Positions 53,068 through 63,236 of a stretch of DNA of 64,000 nt are shown one piece after another. Both the position numbers and the translations under genes were made by a program. The stretch covers positions 220,654,928-220,718,927 of the forward strand of contig NC_090441.1 in the NCBI RefSeq assembly GCF_031143425.1. Reading direction: 5' to 3'. The notes beneath the pieces were generated by a model that worked only from the letters and a program-made list of their open reading frames with translations, was not told the origin of the DNA and did not search any database. This DNA comes from Pleurodeles waltl (Eukaryota > Chordata > Amphibia > Caudata > Salamandridae). Each line of letters starts with the position of its first letter. Positions within the stretch are counted from its first letter, which is position 1.

Positions 53068-56000
53068 CAATCAATCAATCAATCAAATAATTTTCTTAAG
53101 CGCACTACTCACCCGTTAGGTCTCAAGGCGCTGTGGGGGGGTGTTGCCGGATACTGCTCAAAAAGCCATGTTTTAAGGTGCTTTCTGAAGGTTAGGAGGT
53201 CCTGGGTCTTGCGTAGGTTGGAGGGGAGGGAGTTCCAGGTCTTGGTGGCGAGGTGGGAGAAGGATCTGCCACCAGAAGTGGTGCGTTGGATGCGGGGGAC
53301 TGTAGCGAGGGTGAAGACGGCGGAGCGGAGCTGTCGAGTTGGTATGTGGAAGTTTACTCATTTGGTTGAAGTAGGCCGGTCCAGTGTTGTGGAGGGCTTT
53401 GTGAACGGGGACGAGGACTTTGAAGATGATCCTGTTGTTGATGGGCAGCCAGTGTAGTGATCTGAGGTGGGCAGATATGTGTTCGTGGCGAGGGAGGTTG
53501 GGGATGAGACGTGCAGCTGCGTTATGTATTCGTTGGAGTTTTCTTTGAAGCTTGGCTGTGGTTCCTGCGTAGAGGGCATTGCCGTAGTCCAGTCTGCTGC
53601 TGATGAGGGCGTGGGTGACTGTTCTTCTTGTTTCTAAAGGAACCCATTTGAAAGTCTTCCATAGCATGCGAAGGGTGTTGAAGTAGGAGGATGATATGGT
53701 GTTTGCTGGGTCATGGAGAGAGTCGAGTCTAGAATGATACCAAGGTTGCGTGCGTGGGAGGTGGTTGTTGGGGGTGGTCTGAGGGTGGTGGGCCACCAAG
53801 AGTCGTTCCATGGCGTCTTGTTGGGGCCGAAGATGATGATTTCTGTTTTGTTTGAGTTTAGTTTGAGGTGGCTTGCTGTCATCCATTTGACAATGTCGAG
53901 GAGTCCGGCGTGCAGGTTTATCTTGGCGCTGGCTGGGTTCCTGGTGAGGGAAATGATGAGTTGGGTGTCATCTGCGTATGAGATGATGGTGATTCCATGG
54001 GGGGCGGAGGATGTTGGCGGGAAAGGCCATGTAGATGTTGAAGAGGGTGGGGCTGAGGGAGGATCCTTGGGGGACCCCGGAGATGATCTTGGTGGTTGGA
54101 GACCAGAAAGGAGGGAGGCAAACTCTTTGGGTTCTTTCGGCGAGGAAGGAGGTGAGCCAGTCTAGGGCCTTGTGCTCAATTCCGGCGTCAAAATGGCGTT
54201 CACAGAGGGTTTTGTGGCATACAATTTCGAATGCTGCAGAGAGGTCTAGGAGGATGAGGGCGACGGTCTCGCCCTTGTCCACTCTGGTCTTGATGTCATC
54301 TGTGCAGGCAATGAGGGTGGACTCAGTGCTGTGGTTCTTGCAGAATCCAGACTGGGAGGCGTCAGGTATGCTGTTTCCTTCTAAGAAGTGAGAGAGTTGA
54401 GCATTAACTATCTTCTCAGCGACCTTTGCGGGGAAGGGGAGAAGAGAGATTGGACTGTAGTTCCTGAGGTCTTCTGGGTCTGCTTTGGTTTTTTTTAGAA
54501 GAGCGTTGACTTCAGCGTGCTTCCAAACATCTGGGAAGATTGTGGTGTCGGAGGAACTATTGATGATGACGTGGAGCTGGGAAGCGATGATTTGCCTGGC
54601 CTTGTTGAAAATGTGGTGGGGACAAGGGTCTATTGGGGAGCCTGAATGGATGGAGTTCATGGTTTTGGTGATTTCTTTGTCGTTGGAGGGGGCCCAAGTG
54701 TGTAGTTTGTTGGTGCAGGAGAGTGTTGTGTTATTGGGTGTGTCAGTGGTGGTGATAGTGGGTGCTGATGATGTGAAGCTGTTGTGTATGTCTGCGATTT
54801 TGCTGTGAAAGTAGTTGGCGAAGGAGTTGCAGAGTTTTTGGGAGTGTGGAGAGTCGATGGTGCTGGATTTGGGTTTGGTGAGTTCTTTGACAATGGCAAA
54901 GAGCTCCTTGCTGTTGTGTGCATTTTTTCCTATGTGTTCTTTGTAGGAGGACCGTTTGGTGGTCCGGATGAGTTGGTGGTGTTTGCGCATGGCTGTTTTG
55001 AGGGCGAAGAAGTTGCTCATTGAGGGTTCTTGGCACTAGGCTTTCTCAATTTTGTGGCATTCTCGTTTGGAAGCCTGGAGTTATGTGGTGACCTGGGGCC
55101 GGTCTTGACAGTGCGGATGTTGTTGTTCGTTTCAATAGAGTGAGGGAGTCTGCGCAGGTTGTTAGCCATTGTGTGAGGTTTCTGATGGCGGTGTTGGGGT
55201 CATTGGTGATGGGAGGTGGAGCTTGTGTGAGGTTGGGGATCAGGTGTTCTTTGGAGATTTTGTTCCACTTGCAGTAGGGTGTAGTGTGTTGTTGGTGGTG
55301 GGTGGGGGGTTTCATGAAGGAGAAGTGGACGTAGTGGTGGTCAGTCCAGTGGAGCTCGGTGGTGTGTGTGAAGGTGATGGAGGTGAAAATGGCGTCAAAT
55401 GTGTGTCCCGCTGAGTGAGTGGGTGAGGTGACCAGTTGCTTGAGGCCGAGGTTTGTGAGGTTGTCCAGCAGGGCTGTGGAGTTGCAGTCGTAGGTTCTTT
55501 CCAGGTAAAAGTTGAGGTCACCAAGGAGTATGTAGTCTGTGGATGTGAGGGCGTGGGAGCTGATGGTATCTGCAATGGCGTCGCAGAATGGGGGGCAGGG
55601 TCCTGGTGGTCAGTAAATGAGGGTTCCTCTAAGGATGGTGTTGGTGTTGATGTGTATTAGAAAGTGTAGGTATTCTGCGTTGTCTAGGGTATCATTGGTG
55701 TTGGTGGAGATTTTGATGGTGTTTTTGTGTATTATGGTGATACCTCCTTCTGGTTTGTTTATGCGATCTCTACGGGTGATTTTGTAACCTTCTGGGATGG
55801 CTATGCGATGTCGGGTTCTGATGAGGGGTTCATCAATGTTTCAGTGAGGAAGGCGATGTCAGGAGAGTATGTTGTGAGCAGGTCCCAAAGCTCGATGGCG
55901 TGCTTGTGGACGTAGCGGGTGTTAAGGAGGATGCAGTTAAGGTGGTTGCGGGGTTTGGGGTTATTGTGGTGCTTGTTGGTGTTGCTGGTGCAGGAAAAAT

Positions 56001-56142
56001 GGCATGAGTGGCATGTGAATGGTCCATGTGTGTGTTTGGGGTTGTCCTGGGCGCAGGCGGGGTACTGGCCTGGGTTGAGGGCATGGAGTTCTGTGGGAAG
56101 TAGTGATGCTTCGGTGGGTCGGAGAAACGTGGACCAGGGGGT
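53068..56142 (-). mobile_element. CR1/L2/Rex1-type LINE, 5'-truncated and decayed (copy 1)
   Basis: The 3' end is at 53068 with a (TTGA)n tail after GTGAGTAGTGCGCTTAAG. Reading leftward from 56140, an endonuclease domain comes first, with LNCILLNTR, FLTETLMNPSSEPD, YILLGDLNFY (GDxN) and HWTDHHYVHFSF (catalytic DH). It carries a stop after RGTLIY. The RT follows, with SLLPFPAKVAEKIVN, LLDLSAAFE, GVPQGSSLSPTLFNIYM and, after a frameshift, SYADDTQLI (53978-53967, YADD intact). The C-terminal region has HWLPINNRIIFKVL and ends near NFQKAP. LINEs of this clade encode nicking and reverse transcription for target-primed insertion. Several frame changes make it inactive. The family is named by motif style, not by alignment. 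Confidence 0.87.
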
Positions 56143-56624
56143 TTACCGCTGCCCCATTGAATACTCCATGGCGGCGGAGCGCGCTCCGCCGCCATGGGGA
56201 TTCTGACACCCCCTACCGCCATCCTGTTCATGGCGGGAAACCCGCCATGAACAGGATGGCGGTAGGGGGTGCCGCAGGGCCCCTGGGGGCCCCTGCAGTG
56301 CCCATGCCAATGGCATGGGCACTGCAGGGGCCCCCGTAAGAGGGCCCCACAAAGTATTTCAGTGTCTGCTTTGCAGACACTGAAATACGCGTCGGGTGCA
56401 ACTGCACCCGTCGCACCCCTGCAACTACGCCGGCTCAATTCTGAGCCGGCGTCCTCGTTGCAGGGGCATTTCCGCTGGGCCGGCGGGCGCTCTTTTGGAG
56501 AGCGCCCGCCGGCCCAGCGGAAATGTTTGAATGGCCACCGCGGTCTTTTGACCGCGGTGCGGTCATTTGGCAGCGGTACCTTGGCGGACGGCGGAGGCCG
56601 TCCGCCAAGGTTAAAATCACCCCC
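56143..56624. mobile_element. Second copy of the serial-hairpin transposon, left end missing
   Basis: Aligns with 35944-36417 through all nine hairpins: 56166-56197 (perfect 32-bp palindrome), 56207-56271 (31-bp perfect arms), about 56285-56336, 56354-56388, and so on to about 56578-56611. It ends ggttaaaatcaccccc, an end resembling GGGGGTCATT of the first copy when inverted. The left terminus is absent: the element abuts the 5' side of the LINE. Compared with the first copy, several stem differences are paired, so the stems stay perfect. Confidence 0.87.
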
Positions 56625-56639
56625 TTAATTCCTTCAAGA

Positions 56640-57514
56640 AGGACTCCCTCTGAGGCGAAAATCGATGCACAGCCTGCGAAAAAAACGATGCCCAGCTTGC
56701 ATCGCGGTGAAAAATTCACTGCACGCCGAACCGGAACGACGCAGCCTGACTTCGCAACGAGAAGATCGACGCAGCACCAGCATTGCAACCATAATTTCGA
56801 CGCACGGCCCACTAGATCGATGCACAACTGACCTGGAACATCGCAGCCTGACTTCCTGAGAGGAATCGACACAGTGCCTGCCGTGCACCAGAAATGTCCA
56901 CGCATCGCCCACTGGATCAATACAGCGCCTGTGACTTTGTTCTGCCAGCACCGGATTGCAATGCACCATCCCTGGACCCGAAGAGGATCCAAGTCTGCAT
57001 GCCGGAAATCGACGCAAATCCTTCCTAGCATGAAAAATAAACAACGCATCACCTTGTGCAGCCGAGAAATCGACGCACACCTCCCTGTTTTCACGCATCT
57101 CCTACTCTGCGATTCCTTGCGGAGATTTTGAATGCAAACCAGGTACTTTGTGCTTGCAAGAGACATTTGTTGCTTTTAAAAGACTAAAGACACTTTATAT
57201 CCTTTTTACAGTGATATTTCAACATATACTTATTGCATCTCATTCGTTTTGACCTGCATTTTAACAGATAAATATGATATATTTTTTTAAACACTGTGTG
57301 GTGTATTTTTGTCGTGTTGTACTGTGTTATTGCATGAGTTATTACACAAATACTTTACACATTGCCTTCTAAGTTAAACCTGACTGCTCAGTGCCAAGCT
57401 ACCAGAGGTTGGGCACAGGATAATTTGGATTGTGTGTGACTTACCCTCACTAGAGTGAGTTGTCCTTGCTTGGACAGGGTAAAACTGACTGCCAATCAAA
57501 GACCCCATTTCTAG
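56640..57514 (+). repeat. Gypsy-type LTR fragment, 3' part (plus strand)
   Basis: Rich in cgacgca/cgcag motifs in its first half, then T-rich with gtgtggtgtatttttg. It closes with a block (gactgctcagtgccaagcta to accccatttctagc) that I recognise as the 3' end style of salamander gypsy LTRs. No target duplication found; the left end was probably lost with the hairpin element next to it. The class is inferred. Confidence 0.45.
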
Positions 57515-57740
57515 CAATGCCCAAGACCTTCTCCTCCCAGGATGTGAACCTTGGGGGAGGAAGTGGCAGCCCACCGCCAGTCATGTGCATAACGATTTGG
57601 TGGCATGATGCCAGGGAGTGCACCTTCCCCCTTAGGTTGTTACACTGCTTCCTCATCAGTGAAATGTGGTTGTTTCTGAGGGGACATGGTAGTGGTGGTA
57701 AAGACAGTGAGGAAGTGATTAAAAGGATGAATAATGTTTG
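57515..57740 (-). pseudogene. Harbinger Myb-like partner fragment
   Basis: Minus-strand frame reading QCNNLRGKVHSLASCHQIVM, then TGGGLPLPPPRFTSWEEKVL. This matches the segment just after the SANT helices in Harbinger-derived Myb proteins (KRWxDLRxKVRxIAxRH, TGGGPPPPPP, WEE), from family knowledge. Only about 75 codons remain, without the DNA-binding N-terminus. It is a third partner-gene relic in this window. Confidence 0.6.
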
Positions 57741-58289
57741 TGATGATATGTGGGTGCTGTGATGTGAGTGGGTGACGGTTGATGTGTATTGTGTGGTTTT
57801 GTTAATTGTGTAATATGTTTGTTGTGCAAGTGTGGGATGTGTGCTGAGTATAATTCATTGCGATGGTGATTGTTTGTTTAGCTAGTTATAATTTCTAGTG
57901 TCTGGATGTGAGTGGGGTTCTGGTTGCAAAGGATTGTGGGTTTGTGTAGGGGTGTGTTTTATAGTGCATGAGTAGGTTTGTCGGGTTTGTGAATGTATGT
58001 CAGGTGTGGGGTATTCAGACTATCCAATGTGGTATGGTGTTCTGCGAGATGTGAGTTTTGACTGCGGTGGTTTGCACCGCTAATGGTTTACCACAATGGA
58101 AGAGCCGCTATGCTTATTTGTGGCTCGTAATTTGGTGGGTAGAGTTTTTGTTAGGCTGGTGGTGCTGGTGATGTAACCACTTCTTTCCCGCCCTCATTGC
58201 CCTGGTGGTTTCAGATTTTTGACTGTTTTTTAGCAGTCTTCACTGTGTGACTCTTAATACGGCGGTCAGATACTGGTAGTAGCTCTCAA
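57741..58289. other. T/G-rich stretch, nothing recognised
   Basis: Low-complexity-leaning sequence rich in tgtg and ttgt, possibly Harbinger internal DNA. A short inverted pair gcggtggtttgcaccgc / gcggtcag-like blocks near 58065 is suggestive but incomplete. No gene. Confidence 0.3.
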
Positions 58290-61200
58290 TAAATCAATCA
58301 ATCAATCATTTGTAGAGCACGCTACTCACCGGCTAGGGTCTCAAGGCGCTGAAAGGAGAGGGGGGAAGTGCTACTGCTCGAACAGCCAGGTCTTGAGGCG
58401 TTTCTGAAGGTCAGCAGGTCTTGGGTCTGTCGTAGGTGAACAGGGAGGGAGTTCCATGTCTTGGCGGTGAGATCTGGTGCCGGCTGTAGCTCGGTGGATT
58501 CGAGGGACGGTGGCGAGAGCGAGCTTGGTGGAGCGGAGTTGACAGTTGGGAGTGTAGAAGGTGAGTCGCTCATTGAGGTAGGCATGGCCAGCATTGTGGA
58601 GTGCTTTGTGAGCGTTGTTGAGGAGATTAAAGATGATCCTCTTGTTGACGGGGAGTGAGTGTAGACCTCTTAGGTGGGATGAGATGTGGTTGCGGGTGAG
58701 GGGTTCTGTATACGATTCCGTTTTTTCTGGTTTCGTGGGGATCCATCTGAAGATCTTGCGGAGCATGTGGAGAGTGTTGAAGCAGGAAGATGAGACGGCG
58801 TTGACTCGCTGGGTCATGGTGAGCACTGATTCTAGGATGAAACCAAGGTTGCATGCGTGGTTAGTGGGAGTTGGTGCAGTTCCTAGGGTAGCTGGCCACC
58901 AGGAGTCGTCCCATGCAGAGCGGTTGGGCCGAGGATGAGGATCTCCATAATGTCTGAGTTCAGTTTTAGCAGGATCCTTGCCATCCAATTGGCGATGGCC
59001 TTTAGTCCATCGTGGAGGTTGGTTTGGCGGTGGTGGGGTCCTTGGTGAGTGAGAGGATCAGCTGGGTGTCGTCGGCGTAGGAGATGATGTTGAGGTTGTG
59101 GGCTTGGCCGATGTTGGCGAGCGTTGCCATGTAGATGTTAAAAAGGCCTGGTCTGAGAGAGGATCCTAAAGAGGAAGGGAGGGAGGCGGACTCTCTGGGT
59201 TCTGCCGGAGAGGAAGGATGTGATCCAGTCCCGGGCTTTGCGGTGGATCACTGCGTCGTGGAGGCGTGTGTGGAGGGTGTGGTGACAGACAGTGTCGAAG
59301 TCAGCCGAGAGGTCTAGGAGGACGTGGGCCGCAGTTTTGACTTTGTCGAGCATGGTCCTGATGTCGCCGGTTGCGGCGATGATGGCGTGTCCAGTGTGTT
59401 GTTGTCTTCCAGGAAGCGGATCAGTTGGCTGTTGACGATCTTCTCGATGACCTTCGCCGAAAGGGGAGGAGGGAGATAGGCTGGTAGTTCTTGAGATCTC
59501 CGGGGTCCACTTTTCGTTTCTTTAGCAGGTTGTTGACTTTGACGTGTTTCCAACTTTCTGGGAAGGTGGCGGTCTCAAAGGAACTGTTGACGATCATACG
59601 GATTTGTGGGGCGATGATGGGGCTTGCTTTGTTGAAAACATGGTGGGGGCAGGGTGTAGTAAAGTACCATCTTTCTTGGCATATTACCCCCATTATTACA
59701 TGTTTGTCAGTATGTTTTTGTCTCACTGGGATCCTGCTAGCCAGGACCCCAGTGCTCATAGTTTGAGGCCTGAATGTGTGTCCCTGTGTACTAGCAAAGG
59801 TGCCCTCACATAGTTCAGGGCTATTTCCCCCAGACACCATTACACGCGTGCACTACGTATAGGTCAATATCTATATGTTGCTTCACAATGGTAACTCCGA
59901 ATATGGCCATGTAACATGTCTAAGATCATGGAATTGTCCCCCCATGCCAAATTTGGTACCGGGGAGCCAATTCCATGCATCCTGGGGGCTCCACTATGAA
60001 CCACTAGTACTGCCAAACTAGCACTCTGGGGGTTTCTCTGCAGCTACCGCTGCTGCCACCCCACAGACAGGGTTCTGCTGAAATGAGATCTGGGCAGCCA
60101 AGTCCCAGGAAGGCAGAACAAAGCATTTCCTCTGAGAGCAGGGTGTTACACCATCTCTCTTTAGAAATATGTGTTAAAGGCTGGGGAGGGGTAGCCTCTC
60201 CCAGCCTCTGGAAATGCTTTGAAGGGCAAAGATGGTGATTTAGGGAACCCACAGTCCCTGTTCTGGTGCAAAACTGGACAAAGAAAGGGGAGTGACTCCC
60301 CTATCCATCACCACCCCATGGGTGGTGCCCAGAGCTCAACCAGTGTGTCCCAGACCTCTGCCATCTTGTTTCTAGAGGTATGAGGGCACTCTGGAGGCCT
60401 CTGAGTGGCCAGTGCCAGCAGGTGACGTCAGAGACCCCTCCTGATAGGTGCTCACCTGACTAGGTGGCCAGTCCTCCTCTGAGGGCTATTTAGGGTCTCT
60501 CCAGTGGGCTTTTCCTCAGATAACGACTTGCAAGAATCCAGTAGGACTGCTCTGCACTTCTCTATTTGACTTCTGTCAAGGATCGACTGCTGACTGCTCC
60601 AGGATGCCTGCAAAACGGCAACAAAGTAGCATGAAGACTACCAGTGACATTGCAGTGCCTAATCCTGCTGGCTTTCGTGATGCTGGTGCATGCTCTGGGG
60701 TCTGTCTGCCTTCGCCCTGCACTGGAAGCCAAGGAGAAATCTCCGTGGGTTGACAGAATCTTCCCCCTGTTTCAGCAGGCACCAAACTTCAGTTTCATCC
60801 GTACTCTGGGTCCCCTCTCCTCCTGCCGAGCTTGGCCACTGGAACACAGTTGTAGACCCAAGTAACCCAGACTGTCCAGTGGTCCAACTGTCCAAATTTG
60901 GAGGAGGTAAGTCCTTGCCTTCCCTCACCAGGCAGTAATCCTCGTCATTGATGTGGGTCCAGGAGAGCAGGAGGTTGGTGTGGCTGGGTGCGTTGGGGTT
61001 TGTGGTGGCCGTGTTGGTCATGTGGGTCGAGGTGTTGAAGCTGTCGTGGATGTCTGAGATCTTGCGGTGGAAGAAGGAAGAGAGGGAGTCCCAGAGGTCT
61101 TGCAAGGGAGGGGGGTCGATGGAGAAGGACCTGGTGTTGGCGAGTTCCTTGACGATGTTGAGAAGTTCTTTGCTGTTGTGCGCATTGTTGTCGATGCGAC

Positions 61201-62700
61201 CCTTGTAAAAGGATCTCTTGGTGGTCCGGACTACCTGGTGGTGCTTGCGGATGGCTATCTTGAAGGGCTTGTGGTTGCTCTCTGTTTGTTCGTAGTGCCA
61301 GTTCTTCAAAAATTTTTGGCACTCCCGCTTGGGGGCCTAAAGGTCGGCAGTGAACCAGATGGCCTTAGTGCACGTGCGGTTGTTGGAGGGTTTCCTGATT
61401 GGGACGAGGGTGTTGGTGCAGTCGTCTATCCATTGTCTGATGTTGAGGGCAGCTGTTTTTGGGGTAGGTGGTGATGGGCGGCGGGGCACAGGCGAGGGTG
61501 GAGATTAGCTGGTCTTCAATGATCTTGCTCCAGCTGCGGAGGGGGATCTGTTGTGGGTGGTGGTATGTGGCGGGTTTCTGGAAGGTGAAGTGGACGCAGT
61601 GGTGGTTGGTCCAGTGGAGTTCTGTGGTATGGCTGAAGGTTACGTGGCTGCTGGCGGAGAAGACGGGGTAGACCATGTGGCCTGTGGAGTGTGTGGGAGT
61701 CGTGACAAGTTGTTTGAGACCGAGGTTGGCGATCAAGGCTGTGGAGTTGCTGTCGTTGGCATTCTCGAGGTGAAAATTCAGGTCGCCGAGGAGGATGTAG
61801 TCTGTAGAGGCAAGGGCGTGGGTGCTGATTAAGTCGGCGATGGAGTCACTGAACTGTGGCCGGGGGCCAAGGGGCCTGTAGACAAGGGTTCCTCTGAGGG
61901 TGGTGTTGGCATTGATGTGAATCTCGAAGTGTAAGTGTTCGGCGGCGTCAAGGGCGTCATCGGTGTTGGTCGAGATTCTGATGATGTTCTTGTGGACTAT
62001 GGCTATCCCTCCTCCCGGTCTGTTGGTGCGGTCTCTGCGGGTGATCTTGTTGCATTCGGGGATGGCTATGGTTATGTCGGGTTCCGAGGAAGGGTTCATC
62101 CAAGTGAGGAAGGCAACATCCGGGGAAGAGGAGGTGAGTAGGTCCCGGAGTTCAACGGCGTGCTTGTGGACGGAGCAGGTATTGAGGAGGATGCAGCTGA
62201 GGTGTTTGCGTTTGGTTCCGGTGTGGTGTTTGGCACCTTGGGGCATGTGAAGCTGAAGTTCCAGCAGGAGAAGGGTCCATAGGGGATCTTGGGGAGGCTT
62301 GGAAGCAGGTGACAGAGCGGCCTGGGTTTAGTGCGCGGAGGTCGCTGGTGTTGTAGCAGCGACGGCCAGCGTGGGGAGCGCAGGGGCCAGGGGGTCTGCT
62401 GCTGGGCACTGCCCAGGCGCGGACGGGCACAGGCGGGCTTGCCTCTGATGCACCTCCGGCATGCCAGTGCCGCGGCTGAAATTAAGAAGCGGATGTGGGA
62501 GGGAGGAGCAGCTGGGAGCGGTGGGCGAATGGGGGTGCGAGGGGTGCGGGGCTGCAGCGGACACAGTGGTGGGAAGGGCGAGCAAGGAAACGGCTTCAGA
62601 GAAGCCGAAAAACAGGCAGAAAGAGGATGAAAAAGGCAAAAAAGCAGGCAGAAAAGGAAACAGGTTGAAAAAATTTAGGCAAAGCAGTAAACAAAGTCAC
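58290..62700 (-). mobile_element. CR1/L2/Rex1-type LINE (copy 2), split by an LTR fragment
   Basis: Same family as 53068-56142, with a longer 5' part. The 3' tail of aatcaatcaatc lies at about 58290-58310. The C-terminal region has LRGLHSLPVNKRIIFNLL. The RT has LLDLSADFDTVCHHTL and SYADDTQ at 59079-59068. The RT N-terminal block is at 60938-61309 (AIRKHHQVVRTTKRSFYKG, NAHNSKELLNIVKELAN). The endonuclease is a 293-codon frame at 62246-61365 with LLNTCSVHKH, FLTWMNPSSEPD (the usual ETW/ETL glutamate is lost) and YILLGDLNFH. The last catalytic motif is HWTNHHCVHF, with Asn in place of Asp. 62250-62700 is a Pro/Ser-rich 5' region. It is inactive, both by lost catalytic residues and by the interruption at 59655-60937. 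Confidence 0.87.
59655..60937 (+). repeat. Gypsy LTR fragment inserted in LINE copy 2
   Basis: Begins tgtagtaaagtaccatcttt, a full LTR 5' end related to that at 29024. It runs through the cgcgtgcactacgtatagg block, gaggtgctatttagggtctc-like sequence (60480-60500) and tggaggaggtaagtcc, then stops inside the LTR. It therefore lacks the 3' half. Compared with copy 1, about 60 bp of LINE sequence are missing at the right junction. A deletion must have removed the LTR end together with adjoining LINE DNA after insertion. Confidence 0.85.
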
Positions 62701-62898
62701 AAAAGAAAAGACAGTTACAAGACAGACACACAATACTTACAGCAACCACTAGACACCAGGGATGAGGCGCAGGCGGGTGCCTGCGGGTGGTGTAGGGCCT
62801 CAAACTCAGAGCATCAGGGAGAGCGGGGTATAGGGCACGGACGCAGTCAGGAGGAGCTGCACTGCATGGGGAGTGAAACCTGACCTTAAATCTGACCT

Positions 62899-62940
62899 TG
62901 GATCAGGAGTTGGTGCTCTGAGGCACCAACTCCTGATCCA
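62899..62940. repeat. Perfect 18-bp inverted repeat
   Basis: tggatcaggagttggtgc (62899-62916), spacer tctgag, then gcaccaactcctgatcca (62923-62940). It can form an 18-bp stem with a 6-base loop. It lies at the junction between the 5' part of LINE copy 2 and the LINE 3' end of opposite strand, so it could be a fold-back made when the two were joined. Confidence 0.9.
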
Positions 62941-62944
62941 CACC

Positions 62945-63236
62945 TATAAAGCACTACCTCACCTTCTACATACCCAACAGATAACCCTGTTCTTTTCACC
63001 TCGTCCTCTCAGCTGTTTCCAAGATCTGGAAAAGCACAGCAGGAGGATGATCATTCTCCTACCTCGCAGTCAGGACATGGATCATGCTACCTCTCAAAAT
63101 CAGGCAGATGGCAACACTGAAGCAGGTCAGGAAAGACCTCAAGACCTGGCCCTTCGACTGAATAGCAAGCCCGCAAACAGTCCTTTGAGATGCTACGGGT
63201 GATTAGCTGCACTTTAGAAATCACTGACTGATTGAA
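62945..63236 (+). mobile_element. LINE 3' end fragment (third copy, plus strand)
   Basis: Contains the C-terminal end QVRKDLKTWPFD* of the same LINE family (about 63123-63165; copies 1 and 2 have an equivalent ending). The 3' end is ctttgagatgctacgggtga / ttagctgcactttagaaatc followed by actgactgattga. It matches the 3' UTR of copy 1 read on its coding strand (cctaacgggtgagtagtgcg). Heavily 5'-truncated, no RT left. Confidence 0.75.

Noticed and set aside
53085..53100. Simple (tcaa)n microsatellite as an independent feature
   Set aside because: It is the 3' tail of the LINE; the equivalent tail is at 58290-58310.
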